A DNA stretch of 64,000 nucleotides from Clostridium_AW malenominatum (GCF_039521365.1 NZ_BAAACF010000001.1:1488001-1552000); one strand, 5' to 3'; positions 7,515-16,540 are shown, counted from the first letter of the stretch. Notes: a model not told the origin generated them from the letters alone. Translations and numbers: made by a program.

Positions 7515-8870
7515 ATGGCATTTGAAGGTTTAGCCTCTAAACTGCAAGAATCATTAAAAAAATTAAGAGGAAAAGGTAAGCTTTCTGAAAAAGATATTAA
7601 AGAGGCTATGAGAGAAGTCAGATTAGCCCTATTAGAAGCAGACGTTAATTATAAAATAGTTAAGGATTTTGTTAAAAACGTAGGTGAGAAATGTCTTGGA
7701 AATGAAGTTATGGAAAGCCTTACTCCAGGACAACAGGTTATCAAAATAGTTAATGATGAATTAGTAGAACTCATGGGAAGTCGCGAAAGTGCAATTAACT
7801 TTTCCCAAAGTGGATTAACAGTAATCATGCTAGTAGGACTGCAAGGTGCTGGTAAAACCACTATGGCAGGTAAACTTGCATTACAACTAAAAAAGAAAAA
7901 TAAAAAACCTTTACTTGTAGCTTGTGATATTTATAGACCAGCGGCTATAAAGCAGCTTCAAGTAGTTGGTAAACAAATAGAAATACCTGTATTTACATTG
8001 GGAGATAAAGTAAATCCTGTTGATATATCGAAGGCAGCTATTAAACATGCTAAAGACAATGGCAATAATGTAGTTATAATAGATACTGCCGGAAGACTTC
8101 ACATTGATGAAGAGCTGATGGATGAACTAAAGGGTATAAAAGAAAATATTTCTCCAGATGAAATATTATTAGTAGTAGACTCTATGACAGGTCAAGATGC
8201 TGTAAATGTAGCTGAAAGCTTTAATTCTCAGCTAGAATTAACCGGCGTCGTATTAACAAAACTTGATGGAGATACAAGAGGTGGTGCAGCTTTATCTATA
8301 AAAGCCATGACAGGTAAGCCAATTAAGTTTGCCGGTGTGGGCGAAAAGATGAATGACTTTGAAGTTTTCCATCCTGATAGAATGGCTTCTAGAATACTCG
8401 GTATGGGTGACGTACTTACTCTTATTGAAAAAGCTCAATTAGCTATTGATGAAAAGGAAGCTGAGAAGCTTGGAGCAAGAATGATGAATCAAGAATTTAA
8501 TCTTGAGGATTTCTTATCAGCTATGCAGCAAATGAAAAAATTAGGTCCTTTAAATAAACTTATGGAAATGGTTCCCGGTGTAAACTCTAAAGAGCTTAAA
8601 GATGTTGACTTTAGCCAAGGAGAAAAGGAACTGAAAAGAATAGAGGCTATCATTAATTCTATGACTTCTAAAGAAAGAAGAAATCCTAACTTAGTTAGCA
8701 GTTCTCCTTCAAGAAAAAAGAGAATAGCTAATGGTTCTGGTACTAGTATTCAGCAGATTAATAAGCTAATGAAGGATTTTGAAGGCATGAAGAAGATGAT
8801 GAAACAAATGAAAGGTATGGAAAAAACCTTTAAAAAGAAAAAAGGATTGTTTGGTAAATTACCATTCTAA
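7515..8870 (+). CDS. ffh: signal recognition particle protein Ffh
   Basis: SRP54 homologue that binds signal sequences on nascent chains and hands them to FtsY. The protein has 451 residues: N domain, GTPase G domain (G1 GLQGAGKTT, DIYRPAA, DTAGR, TKLDGDTRGG) and a C-terminal methionine-rich M domain (MMNQEFNLEDFLSAMQQMKK and the MKKMMKQMKGMEK tail) that binds SRP RNA and signal peptides. Two ATGs are close together; ATG 7509 touches the AGGAGG at 7503-7508, so ATG 7515 with a 6-nt spacer is the start. It is in one unit with ylxM, and rpsP follows. Confidence 0.97.
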   Translation: MAFEGLASKLQESLKKLRGKGKLSEKDIKEAMREVRLALLEADVNYKIVKDFVKNVGEKCLGNEVMESLTPGQQVIKIVNDELVELMGSRESAINFSQSGLTVIMLVGLQGAGKTTMAGKLALQLKKKNKKPLLVACDIYRPAAIKQLQVVGKQIEIPVFTLGDKVNPVDISKAAIKHAKDNGNNVVIIDTAGRLHIDEELMDELKGIKENISPDEILLVVDSMTGQDAVNVAESFNSQLELTGVVLTKLDGDTRGGAALSIKAMTGKPIKFAGVGEKMNDFEVFHPDRMASRILGMGDVLTLIEKAQLAIDEKEAEKLGARMMNQEFNLEDFLSAMQQMKKLGPLNKLMEMVPGVNSKELKDVDFSQGEKELKRIEAIINSMTSKERRNPNLVSSSPSRKKRIANGSGTSIQQINKLMKDFEGMKKMMKQMKGMEKTFKKKKGLFGKLPF

Positions 8871-8903
8871 TATATTCTACACACTTTAAAGGAGGTGAAA
8901 CAC

Positions 8904-9161
8904 ATGGCAGTAAAGATAAGACTAAGAAGAATGGGTGCTAAAAAAGCTCCTTTCTATAGAGTAATTGTTGCAGATTCAAGATCTCCAAGAGATGGAAGAT
9001 TCATTGATGAAATTGGATACTACAATCCAACAACAGAACCAGCTACTATAAAAATAGACGAAGAAAAAGCTGTTACTTGGGTAAAAAATGGTGCTCAACC
9101 TACAGACATAGTTAAAAGACTATTTGATAGAACTGGTATAAACGAAAAGCTTTCTAAGTAA
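8904..9161 (+). CDS. rpsP: 30S ribosomal protein S16
   Basis: Small-subunit assembly protein, 85 residues, beginning MAVKIRLRRMGAKKAPFYR, the invariant S16 N-terminus, with DSRSPRDGRFIDEIGYYNP further on. A GTG at 8895 is in frame but lies within the strong ribosome site AAAGGAGGTGA; ATG 8904 is the correct start. It heads the rpsP-khpA-rimM-trmD cluster, as in most Firmicutes. Confidence 0.97.
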   Translation: MAVKIRLRRMGAKKAPFYRVIVADSRSPRDGRFIDEIGYYNPTTEPATIKIDEEKAVTWVKNGAQPTDIVKRLFDRTGINEKLSK

Positions 9162-9178
9162 TAACGGGGGTGTAATTC

Positions 9179-9406
9179 ATGAAAGAATTAGTGGAGATTA
9201 TTGCTAAATCATTAGTAGATAACCCTGAAGCAGTTCAAGTAAATGAAATCACTGGCGAACAGTCGACAATACTTGAATTAAAAGTTGCACCTGAAGATAT
9301 GGGAAAAGTAATTGGAAAACAGGGAAGAATAGCTAAAGCTATAAGAACTGTTGTAAAAGCAGCGGCTATCAAAGAAAATAAAAGGGTAGTTGTGGAAATA
9401 ATATAA
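9179..9406 (+). CDS. khpA: KH-domain RNA-binding protein KhpA
   Basis: A 75-residue single type II KH domain (formerly YlqC). The GXXG loop is seen in GKVIGKQGRIAKAIRTV, residues about 41-57. In streptococci KhpA pairs with KhpB and affects RNA levels and cell division. It sits in the conserved position between rpsP and rimM, 17 bp after rpsP, and is followed by an intrinsic terminator that separates it from rimM. Confidence 0.93.
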   Translation: MKELVEIIAKSLVDNPEAVQVNEITGEQSTILELKVAPEDMGKVIGKQGRIAKAIRTVVKAAAIKENKRVVVEII

Positions 9407-9410
9407 GAAA

Positions 9411-9440
9411 AAGAGTTAGGACTACCCTAACTCTTTTTTT
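9411..9440 (+). terminator. intrinsic terminator after khpA
   Basis: AAGAGTTAGG and CCTAACTCTT form a perfect 10-bp stem with the loop ACTAC, followed by TTTTT. It should reduce read-through from rpsP-khpA into rimM-trmD. Confidence 0.9.
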
Positions 9441-9459
9441 AAAAAGGGGAATAAGAGAA

Positions 9460-9954
9460 ATGAAAGATTTCTTAAGTATAGGACAAATAATTAACACTCA
9501 TGGTTTAAAGGGAGAAGTTAAAGTATACCCTTTGACAGATGATTTAAATAGGTTTAAAAAACTTAAAAAGGTATATATTGAGGGTAAAGAAACTAACATA
9601 GAAGGATGTAAACTTCAAATTGATAGAGTTATACTTAAAATTGAAGGAGTAGACTCTATTGAAGATGCTATGAAATTAAAAAATAAATATTTAGAAGTTA
9701 AACGTGAAGAAGCAGCAAAGTTACCTGAAGATAGTTATTTTATTGCAGATTTAATAGGATGCACCGTATATGATGAAGATAATAAAAACTTAGGTAAAAT
9801 ATATGATGTAATTCAAACCAAAAACAATGATGTTTATTGGATTAAAGAAGGAACTGAATTACTAATTCCTGCCTTAAAAACTATTGTGGTTAGTATTAAT
9901 ATAGAAGAAAAAGTCATTATAATAAAACCCGTAAACCAATGGCTATCAGAATAG
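9460..9954 (+). CDS. rimM: 16S rRNA processing protein RimM
   Basis: Ribosome maturation factor that binds S19 and helps assemble the 30S head. The 164 residues show the N-terminal RimM barrel (GQIINTHGLKGEVKVYPLTDD) and a C-terminal PRC-barrel (DLIGCTVYDEDNKNLGKIYD). AGGGGAATAAGAGAA lies upstream of the ATG. It overlaps trmD by 16 bp, the usual coupled pair. Confidence 0.95.
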   Translation: MKDFLSIGQIINTHGLKGEVKVYPLTDDLNRFKKLKKVYIEGKETNIEGCKLQIDRVILKIEGVDSIEDAMKLKNKYLEVKREEAAKLPEDSYFIADLIGCTVYDEDNKNLGKIYDVIQTKNNDVYWIKEGTELLIPALKTIVVSINIEEKVIIIKPVNQWLSE

Positions 9955-10673
9955 ATATTTTAACACTTTTCCCTGAAATGTTTTCTATATTTAACCACAG
10001 TATATTAGGAAGAGCTATTGATAAGGACTTAATTAATATAGATTTACACAATATAAGAGACTATACATTAGACAAACATAAAAAGGTGGATGACTATCCC
10101 TATGGGGGTGGTGCAGGAATGGTAATGGCAGCTCAGCCTATTGTAGATACTATAGAACATGTTAAAAAACAGAACAAAGGTAAAGTTATCTTTTTAGGTC
10201 CAAGAGGTGAAAAATTCACTCACAGCATTGCAACGGAATTATCAAAAGAAGAGGAGCTAATTTTTTTATGCGGGCATTATGAAGGCATAGATGAAAGAGC
10301 CTATAAATTTATTGATATGGAACTATCTTTAGGTGATTTTGTACTTACAGGTGGAGAGATGGCTTGCATACCTATAGTAGATAGTATTTGCAGGCTTATA
10401 CCTGGTGTGCTTGGAAAAGACGAGAGTTTTATGGAGGAGTCTTTCTACAATGGCTTGCTAGAATATCCTCACTATACAAGGCCGGAGGAGTTTAGGGGAG
10501 ATAAGGTGCCTGAAGTATTAACTTCAGGACATCATGAGAACATTAGAAAATGGAGAAGACTTCAGTCTTTAAAACTTACCAAAGAAAAAAGACCAGATCT
10601 TTTTGAAAATATCCCCCTTACTAAAGAGGATAAAAAAATTTTGTTAAATATTGAAAAAAACATGGATATATAA
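9939..10673 (+). CDS. trmD: tRNA (guanine-37-N1)-methyltransferase
   Basis: SPOUT-family enzyme that methylates G37 next to the anticodon and prevents frameshifting. At 244 residues it has the N-terminal IDILTLFPEMF, the GGGAGMVM motif and the trefoil-knot SAM site CGHYEGIDERAY and LGDFVLTGGEMA. It starts inside rimM with no ribosome site of its own, so it likely depends on translational coupling to rimM. The promoter of rplS begins at its stop codon. Confidence 0.96.
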   Translation: MAIRIDILTLFPEMFSIFNHSILGRAIDKDLINIDLHNIRDYTLDKHKKVDDYPYGGGAGMVMAAQPIVDTIEHVKKQNKGKVIFLGPRGEKFTHSIATELSKEEELIFLCGHYEGIDERAYKFIDMELSLGDFVLTGGEMACIPIVDSICRLIPGVLGKDESFMEESFYNGLLEYPHYTRPEEFRGDKVPEVLTSGHHENIRKWRRLQSLKLTKEKRPDLFENIPLTKEDKKILLNIEKNMDI

Positions 10674-10675
10674 TG

Positions 10676-10704
10676 TTGAAAAAAACATTTATATATGATA
10701 GAAT
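10676..10704 (+). promoter_or_regulatory. sigma-A promoter for rplS
   Basis: TTGAAA at 10676-10681, a 17-bp spacer and TAGAAT at 10699-10704 with an extended TGA. Transcription should begin near 10711. Confidence 0.8.
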
Positions 10705-10710
10705 TATCTT

Positions 10711-10785
10711 CGTGCTAGTACGGGCGGTCCTCTGTTGTTTTTAATAACAAGAACGTCAAAATAAATTTGAGGAGGGAATGCACAA
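10711..10785 (+). promoter_or_regulatory. probable ribosomal protein L19 leader
   Basis: The 75-nt untranslated leader between the rplS promoter and its start can form a small stem (TTGTT with AACAA) and has a GC-rich patch unusual for this genome (10713-10730). L19 leaders that mediate autoregulation are described in low-GC Gram-positives; membership here is inferred from position and structure only. Confidence 0.45.
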
Positions 10786-11133
10786 ATGTTAGAAGTAATA
10801 AAAGCAATTGAAGCAGAACAAATTAGAACTGATTTACCAGAATTCAACGTGGGAGATACTATAAAGGTACACGTAAGAATCAAAGAAGGAACTAGAGAAA
10901 GAGTTCAGCTTTTTGAAGGTACAGTTTTAAAAAGACAAAATGGTGGATTAAGAGAAACTTTTACAGTTAGAAGAGTGGCTTCAGGAGTAGGCGTTGAAAG
11001 AACTTTCCCAGTAAATGCTCCTACTGTTGAAAAAATCGAAGTTGTAAGAAGAGGAAAAGTAAGAAGAGCTAAGTTATTCTATTTAAGAGATAGAGTAGGT
11101 AAGGCTGCAAAAGTAAAAGAATTACTAAGATAA
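10786..11133 (+). CDS. rplS: 50S ribosomal protein L19
   Basis: Large-subunit protein at the 30S-50S interface, 115 residues. Typical segments are FNVGDTIKVHVRIKEGTRER, FEGTVLKRQNGG and GVGVERTFPVNAP, with the basic end RRAKLFYLRDRVGKAAKVKE. GGAGGG is 9 nt before the ATG. It has its own promoter and terminator and is a single-gene unit downstream of trmD. Confidence 0.97.
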   Translation: MLEVIKAIEAEQIRTDLPEFNVGDTIKVHVRIKEGTRERVQLFEGTVLKRQNGGLRETFTVRRVASGVGVERTFPVNAPTVEKIEVVRRGKVRRAKLFYLRDRVGKAAKVKELLR

Positions 11134-11138
11134 AAAAC

Positions 11139-11162
11139 GGGGCTATATAGTCCCTTTTTTGT
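11139..11162 (+). terminator. intrinsic terminator after rplS
   Basis: GGGGCTAT and ATAGTCCC pair with one G-U, followed by six T residues. Confidence 0.85.
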
Positions 11163-11185
11163 ATATTTAGGTGGTGAAGTATTAA

Positions 11186-11710
11186 ATGGCAAAAGAATTA
11201 GTAGAATTAGCTAAATCCATACTTCTGGCTATAATAGCAGCTTTTTTAATAATTACCTTTGTATTTGAAACTGTTAGTGTAGATGGTTTATCCATGTATC
11301 CTACTCTAAATAATAAAGATAGACTCATTGTTGAGAAGGTTACCTATTATTTTAGAAAACCTAAACCAGGAGACATTGTAGTTATAAAATACCCTGCTAA
11401 TCCAAAAGAGAAGTTTATTAAAAGAGTAGTAGCTGTTGGTGGAGATAAAATTAAAATCTTAGATAATAAAGTTTATGTAAATGATAAAGAGTTAAAAGAA
11501 GATTATATAAATGAAGAAACTATGCAAGATTTTTATGAAGTAACTATACCTGAGAATACTATTTTCGTTATGGGTGACAATAGAAATAATAGCTTAGATA
11601 GTAGAAGTCAAAGGGTTGGCTTCGTAAAATATAATATGGTGGTTGGTAAGGCTGCATTAAGATTATATCCATTTAATAAATTTGGAACACTAAAACAGCA
11701 AATGGATTAA
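11186..11710 (+). CDS. lepB: signal peptidase I
   Basis: Membrane serine protease that removes signal peptides from exported proteins. At 174 residues it has one N-terminal transmembrane helix (about residues 10-29), the catalytic serine in DGLSMYP (S36) and the general-base lysine in KFIKRVV (K79), plus the family box GDNRNNSLDSR. It is the short Gram-positive type. GGTGGTGA precedes the ATG. The neighbouring rbgA 34 bp downstream is the usual clostridial order. Confidence 0.95.
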   Translation: MAKELVELAKSILLAIIAAFLIITFVFETVSVDGLSMYPTLNNKDRLIVEKVTYYFRKPKPGDIVVIKYPANPKEKFIKRVVAVGGDKIKILDNKVYVNDKELKEDYINEETMQDFYEVTIPENTIFVMGDNRNNSLDSRSQRVGFVKYNMVVGKAALRLYPFNKFGTLKQQMD

Positions 11711-11744
11711 GCATCTTAGTGCCTTATAAGAAAGGAAGATATAC

Positions 11745-12587
11745 ATGGCGATAAACTGGTTTCCAGGCCATATGGCTAAAACTAGAAGAGAAATAAAAGA
11801 AAACCTAAAACTTGTAGATGCTGTAATTGAGATTAGAGATGCTAGAATTGTAAAGTCCAGCGCCAATCCTGATATAGATGATATATGCGAAGGTAAGCCT
11901 AGGATCATACTTTTAAATAAAAGCGATTTAAGCGAAAAAAAAGTAACAAATGCTTGGATAAAAGAATTAACTACGGATAAAATTAAGGTTTTAGAAGTAA
12001 ATTGTATTACTGGTGATGGTATTAAAAATATAAGAGGAGCCTTAAATGAACTTTTAAAAGAAAAGCATGAAAGATTAAAAAATAAAGGCTTAGTTAAGAT
12101 TGTAGATAGAGTTATGGTAGTAGGCATACCTAACGTAGGAAAATCTTCTTTTATTAATAAAATGGCTAAAAATAATATTGCTAAAACTGGCGATAAACCT
12201 GGTGTAACTAAAAGTAAGCAATGGATTAAAACAAAGCAGGACATGGAGCTTATGGATACTCCTGGAATACTTTGGCCGAAGTTTGAAGATGAAGAAGTTG
12301 GACTAGGATTAGCTTTTACAGGAGCTATAAAAGATGAAATAATGGATATTGAAAATTTAGCATTAAAATTAATAGAAAAGTTACAAAATGATTATCCTGA
12401 AAACTTAAAAGAAAGATATAAGTTAAAAGAATTACAGGAAGATCCTTTAAAAAATATGGATGAGATAGGCAGAAGACGAGGAGCTATAGTGTCTGGAGGA
12501 GAAATTGATTATAATAGAGTTGCCGTAATGCTTTTAGATGAATTTAGAGGAGGCAAACTTGGTAAAATTTCTATTGAAAAGCCTTAA
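11745..12587 (+). CDS. rbgA: ribosome biogenesis GTPase RbgA (YlqF)
   Basis: Circularly permuted GTPase needed for a late step of 50S assembly. The 280 residues begin INWFPGHMAKTRREI, and the GTPase motifs come in permuted order: G4 NKSD first, then G1 GIPNVGKSS and G3 DTPG. The C-terminal helical domain follows. AAGGAAG lies 8 nt upstream. It is close to rnhB (15 bp). Confidence 0.96.
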   Translation: MAINWFPGHMAKTRREIKENLKLVDAVIEIRDARIVKSSANPDIDDICEGKPRIILLNKSDLSEKKVTNAWIKELTTDKIKVLEVNCITGDGIKNIRGALNELLKEKHERLKNKGLVKIVDRVMVVGIPNVGKSSFINKMAKNNIAKTGDKPGVTKSKQWIKTKQDMELMDTPGILWPKFEDEEVGLGLAFTGAIKDEIMDIENLALKLIEKLQNDYPENLKERYKLKELQEDPLKNMDEIGRRRGAIVSGGEIDYNRVAVMLLDEFRGGKLGKISIEKP

Positions 12588-12602
12588 AGAGGATGTGCAA
12601 AT

Positions 12603-13424
12603 ATGAATTTATTCAATAATGAAGATATAAGTTCCTATAGTTTTTCTAAACTTAAGGAACTTATGGATTTTTATATTAAAAATTATGATAATAATAAAAA
12701 AGAAGAGCTTCTAAACATATGTAATTTCATAAAAAATGACCCTAGAAAAAATGTTCAAAGCCTTTATAATAAAGCGTTGAAAACTATTGAAAAATTTGAA
12801 AAAGAACTGGAACGAATATTCAAAATGTATAGCTTTGATAGGGGTTTTTCTCCCTTAAATTACTTGGCTGGGGTAGATGAAGTAGGGAGAGGTCCTCTTG
12901 CCGGCCCTATTGTAGGAGCTTCAGTAGTATTAAATTTAAATAACCTTGAGTATGAAAACCTAATACTCGAAGTTAATGATTCAAAAAAACTTACAGCTAA
13001 TAAGCGAAAAGAGTTGGATAAAATAATTAAAGAAAAAGCTCTTTATTACAAAATAGTAGCTATAGATAATAATACTATTGACACTAAAGGGATAGCTTGG
13101 TGTAACAATGAAGTGCTTAAAAATTCTGCCCTAAACCTAGAAGTAACACCTGATATAATTCTTTCGGATGGATATGGAATTAAAGGTTTAAATATAAAAA
13201 ATGAATTTGTTATAAAAGGTGATAGCAAAAGTATATCTATTGCTTGTGCTTCTATAATAGCAAAGGTATATAGAGATAATATTATGGAGGAATATGCAAA
13301 AATATATCCTCATTATGGCTTTGAACATAATGCAGGATACGGTACAGCTGAACATATTGAAGGGCTTAAAAAATTTGGTCCTTCTCCAATACATAGATTT
13401 AGTTTTATAAAAAATATAATTTAA
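12603..13424 (+). CDS. rnhB: ribonuclease HII with N-terminal extension
   Basis: Removes ribonucleotides and RNA-DNA hybrids. The catalytic domain begins near residue 88 with GVDEVGRGPLAGP, and has DSKKL and the later acidic residues; KGDSKSISIACASIIAKVYRD is typical. The 273-residue length includes an 85-residue lysine-rich N-terminal extension, as in many Firmicutes RNases HII, likely for substrate binding. Its stop overlaps the stop of the convergent yraN by 4 bp, and I see no terminator between them. Confidence 0.95.
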   Translation: MNLFNNEDISSYSFSKLKELMDFYIKNYDNNKKEELLNICNFIKNDPRKNVQSLYNKALKTIEKFEKELERIFKMYSFDRGFSPLNYLAGVDEVGRGPLAGPIVGASVVLNLNNLEYENLILEVNDSKKLTANKRKELDKIIKEKALYYKIVAIDNNTIDTKGIAWCNNEVLKNSALNLEVTPDIILSDGYGIKGLNIKNEFVIKGDSKSISIACASIIAKVYRDNIMEEYAKIYPHYGFEHNAGYGTAEHIEGLKKFGPSPIHRFSFIKNII

Positions 13425-13789
13425 AGTTGAAAAGCATCCTTTAATAATTTTATAGAAAAATCATTGCTTCCATGTTTCAATATTACTTCGATGACATCGA
13501 ATCTAAAATTGAATTTGTGGAGCTTTTTCTTTAATATATACATTTGAGCTGTTTTATATATTTTATGTTGTTTTATATAGTTTACAGACTCACCAGGACT
13601 TCCATAAGAGTTACTTCTTCTTGTCTTAACCTCAATAAAGCTTATACATTCTCCATCCTTTCCTATGATATCAATTTCTCCTGTTTTACATCTATAGTTT
13701 TTATCTAAAATTATATATCCTAGTTTTACAAGATATTTTTGTGCTAATTCTTCTCCTAAAATTCCTATCTTTTTATTACTAAAATGCAT
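13421..13789 (-). CDS. yraN: YraN family endonuclease-like protein (UPF0102)
   Basis: A 122-residue protein of the UPF0102 family with a restriction endonuclease-like fold. Seen in the sequence are GILGEELAQKYLVKLGY, KTGEIDIIGKDGE and FIEVKTRRS, which match the D...E-x-K nuclease core; cellular role unknown. The frame is open to 13825, but ATG 13789 has AAAGGA at normal distance and matches the family start. It faces rnhB and is divergent from comM. A minus-strand promoter (TTTACA-16 bp-TATAAT) lies upstream. Confidence 0.9.
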   Translation of the reverse strand: MHFSNKKIGILGEELAQKYLVKLGYIILDKNYRCKTGEIDIIGKDGECISFIEVKTRRSNSYGSPGESVNYIKQHKIYKTAQMYILKKKLHKFNFRFDVIEVILKHGSNDFSIKLLKDAFQL

Positions 13790-13823
13790 AATTATTATTC
13801 CTTTCCCAAGTAACAGTATACTC

Positions 13824-13851
13824 ATTATAGCTTATAATAAAAAAATGTAAA
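13824..13851 (-). promoter_or_regulatory. sigma-A promoter for yraN (minus strand)
   Basis: Read on the minus strand: TTTACA (13851-13846), 16-bp spacer, TATAAT (13829-13824). The -35 box lies in one arm of the inverted repeat at 13844-13874. Confidence 0.65.
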
Positions 13852-13874
13852 CACCATATGTAAGTGTTCACATT
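13844..13874. repeat. inverted repeat between divergent yraN and comM
   Basis: AATGTAAACAC and GTGTTCACATT form an 11-position inverted repeat with one mismatch around a 9-bp centre. It covers the yraN -35 box. No coding end lies next to it, so an operator is more likely than a terminator; the regulator is unknown. Confidence 0.5.
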
Positions 13875-13945
13875 TTCTATTTTTATTTACACTTAGCATT
13901 ATAAAATTTAATGTATTTGTCAACACTCTAGAAGAGGTGATAGAT

Positions 13946-15442
13946 TTGGCAATTAAAATTAACGGTGCAACATTAAGAGGAATACACGGACATTGTGTAA
14001 GTGTTGAGATTCATATAGCTAGAGGATTACCCACCTTTAATATCGTTGGAATGGGTGATACTGCTGTAAAAGAATCAAAGGATCGAGTGAGAGCTGCCAT
14101 TTTAAATGCTGGATTCCAATTTCCTTTGGGAAAAATAACTGCTAATTTAGCTCCAGCCGATATAAAAAAAGAAGGAACTTTATTAGATTTGCCTATAGCC
14201 ATAGGTATATTGCTGGCAAGTAAGCAAATCAATATAAAAAATATAGACGAATATCTTTTATTAGGTGAATTATCTCTATTAAGCGAACTAAGAAGCATAA
14301 AGGGTTCTCTTCCTATTATTATGGAGGGAATAGAGAATAACTTTAAAAAATTCATCTTACCTAACGACAATAAAAAAGAAGCTTCTATTATTGATAGTGC
14401 AAATATTTACCCTTGCAAGAACTTGCATGATGTAATAGAAGTGCTTACTAAAAGAATAGAACCATATAAGAAAAAATTTATGAATAATTATAAGGAAGAG
14501 TACACTATAGACTTTTCCGAAATAATTGGTCAACACAGTGCTAAACGTGGTGTAATAGTAGCAGCTGCTGGTAATCATAATTTAATACTTTTCGGACCAC
14601 CGGGTATAGGCAAATCAATGATAGCAGATAGAATCCCCACAATACTACCTAAAATATCTTATGAGGAATCCTTAGAATGTACTAGAATCTATAGTGTGGT
14701 AGGGGAATTTAAGGAGGGATTAATATATAAAAGACCCTTTAGAAATCCTCATCACACCGCTACAAAAATTGCCATGGTAGGGGGAGGAGCCAATTTGATG
14801 CCAGGAGAAATATCTCTTGCTCATAATGGAGTACTATTTTTAGATGAAATGCTAGAGTTTAAACGGGAGGTATTAGAGTGTTTAAGACAACCTTTAGAAA
14901 ACAGAAGTATTCAAATTTCAAAATCTACAGGGAAAGTAGAGTATCCTAGTAACTTCATGCTTATTGGAGCGTTAAACACTTGCCCTTGTAGTAAATTACC
15001 TTGTACTTGCAGTGAATATGAAAAAAATAGATATTTAAAAAAATTATCGGGCCCTTTATTAGATAGAATAGATTTATTTTTATCTGTAGACTACATAGAT
15101 TATGATAACATGAAAAATAATAGTAAACAAATATCCTCTGCTGAAATGAGAGAAAAAATAAATATAGCAAGGGAAATTCAAAGTGAGAGGTTAAAAAAAT
15201 ATAAAATACAAACTAATGGTGAAATGGATATGTCCATGGTAAAAAAGTATTGTATATTAGATAATGCTGGTGAAAAAATAATAGAGAAAATATACAAAAA
15301 TTATTCTATGAGTTTAAGAGCCTATAGTAAGATATTAAAGCTGTCAAGAACTATAGCTGATTTAGAAGAACGAGATAGAATTAGTGAAGGTGATATTATT
15401 GAGGCCTTTCAATATAGAAGGTTTATAAATGAAGTTATTTAA
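13946..15442 (+). CDS. comM: YifB/ComM family Mg-chelatase-like AAA+ ATPase
   Basis: AAA+ ATPase of the YifB/ComM family. In Vibrio ComM is a helicase promoting branch migration in natural transformation. The N-terminal Lon-protease-like domain has GLPTFNIVGMGDTAVKES; the ATPase has Walker A GPPGIGKS, Walker B VLFLDEM and the cysteine-rich insert CPCSKLPCTC. The start is probably TTG 13946, 6 nt after GAGGTG and giving 498 residues; GTG 13937 overlaps that ribosome site. It pairs with dprA 12 bp downstream, which fits a role in DNA uptake or recombination. Confidence 0.92.
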   Translation: MAIKINGATLRGIHGHCVSVEIHIARGLPTFNIVGMGDTAVKESKDRVRAAILNAGFQFPLGKITANLAPADIKKEGTLLDLPIAIGILLASKQINIKNIDEYLLLGELSLLSELRSIKGSLPIIMEGIENNFKKFILPNDNKKEASIIDSANIYPCKNLHDVIEVLTKRIEPYKKKFMNNYKEEYTIDFSEIIGQHSAKRGVIVAAAGNHNLILFGPPGIGKSMIADRIPTILPKISYEESLECTRIYSVVGEFKEGLIYKRPFRNPHHTATKIAMVGGGANLMPGEISLAHNGVLFLDEMLEFKREVLECLRQPLENRSIQISKSTGKVEYPSNFMLIGALNTCPCSKLPCTCSEYEKNRYLKKLSGPLLDRIDLFLSVDYIDYDNMKNNSKQISSAEMREKINIAREIQSERLKKYKIQTNGEMDMSMVKKYCILDNAGEKIIEKIYKNYSMSLRAYSKILKLSRTIADLEERDRISEGDIIEAFQYRRFINEVI

Positions 15443-15454
15443 GGAGGGCTTTAT

Positions 15455-16540
15455 ATGACGATTTATGATATCTGGTATTCAGATGTTAAAATACCTAACG
15501 TCTCAAAACTAAAAATATTAAAGAAGTTAAAGAATGCAGAAAATATATTTAATTATATAAATTCAAAAGAAGAAATATTTAATGGGGAAGTAAATGAACC
15601 TAAGCTTAAAAATAAGCTTTTTACCTACTGGGATGAAGAAAAAATTAAAAATTTACTTATATATTTAAATAAAAACAATATAAAAATAGTGAATTATCAT
15701 AGTCCATCATATCCTAAAAATCTTGTTAATCTACAGGACGCACCCTGCATTATTTATTATAAAGGAGATATTTCAAAGCTAAATAACATTTCAGTTAGTA
15801 TTGTGGGCTCGAGAAAAGCTTCTTACTATGGTAAAAATGCCACGGATATAATTTGTAGAGAATTAGTTAAAAAAAATATTAATATCATAAGCGGCATGGC
15901 ATCAGGTATAGATGCTTTTGCCCATTGGAGCACAATTAAAAATGAAGGATTCACTTGTGCGGTTTTAGGTTCAGGTATAGATGTTATCTATCCAAAAGGA
16001 AACAAGGAATTATATTATAAAATATTAGAAAATGGCTGTATAGTTTCTGAATATGCCCCTGGAACAAAACCCTACGCTTATAACTTCCCGCTAAGAAATA
16101 GAATAATTAGCGGATTATCAAAGCTTTTAATTGTGGTTGAGGCTTCTGAAAAGAGCGGAAGTTTAATTACAGCAAACTATGCTCTTGAACAAGGAATAGA
16201 TGTGGTTGCTGTCCCTGGTTCCATTTTCTCAGATAATAGTAAAGGAACCAATAAGTTAATAAAGGATGGGGCTTATCCTTTAACCTCCATGGAAGATATT
16301 TTTGAACTAATTAATGTTAAATACAATAATTTTAATTTAAATGGAAACACTAACTTAAAAGGAAACAACAAAATCATATACGACTTTATAGATAATATTC
16401 CCATTCATATAGATGATTTGCATAAAATAACGAATATTGACATAAAGGAACTATATGAGGTATTATTTGAATTGCAACTTAAAAATCAAATAACTTGCCT
16501 TTCTGGCAATTATTATGTTAAAATTGCAAATAGTATTTAA
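15455..16540 (+). CDS. dprA: DNA processing protein DprA
   Basis: Loads RecA on incoming single-stranded DNA during transformation. The 361 residues contain the Rossmann-like DprA core: VSIVGSRKASYYG, SGMASGIDAFAHW, AVLGSGIDVIYP and NRIISGLSKLLIVVEA. The C-terminal 60 residues look like a winged helix (IHIDDLHKITNIDIKELYE). AAGGAGGG precedes the ATG. It follows comM at 12 bp; no clear terminator separates it from topA. Confidence 0.95.
   Translation: MTIYDIWYSDVKIPNVSKLKILKKLKNAENIFNYINSKEEIFNGEVNEPKLKNKLFTYWDEEKIKNLLIYLNKNNIKIVNYHSPSYPKNLVNLQDAPCIIYYKGDISKLNNISVSIVGSRKASYYGKNATDIICRELVKKNINIISGMASGIDAFAHWSTIKNEGFTCAVLGSGIDVIYPKGNKELYYKILENGCIVSEYAPGTKPYAYNFPLRNRIISGLSKLLIVVEASEKSGSLITANYALEQGIDVVAVPGSIFSDNSKGTNKLIKDGAYPLTSMEDIFELINVKYNNFNLNGNTNLKGNNKIIYDFIDNIPIHIDDLHKITNIDIKELYEVLFELQLKNQITCLSGNYYVKIANSI

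Noticed and set aside
11690..12244. 184-codon minus-strand frame opposite rbgA
   Set aside because: It lies entirely opposite a well-supported gene, has no ribosome site and its translation looks like the shadow of an AT-rich plus-strand gene.
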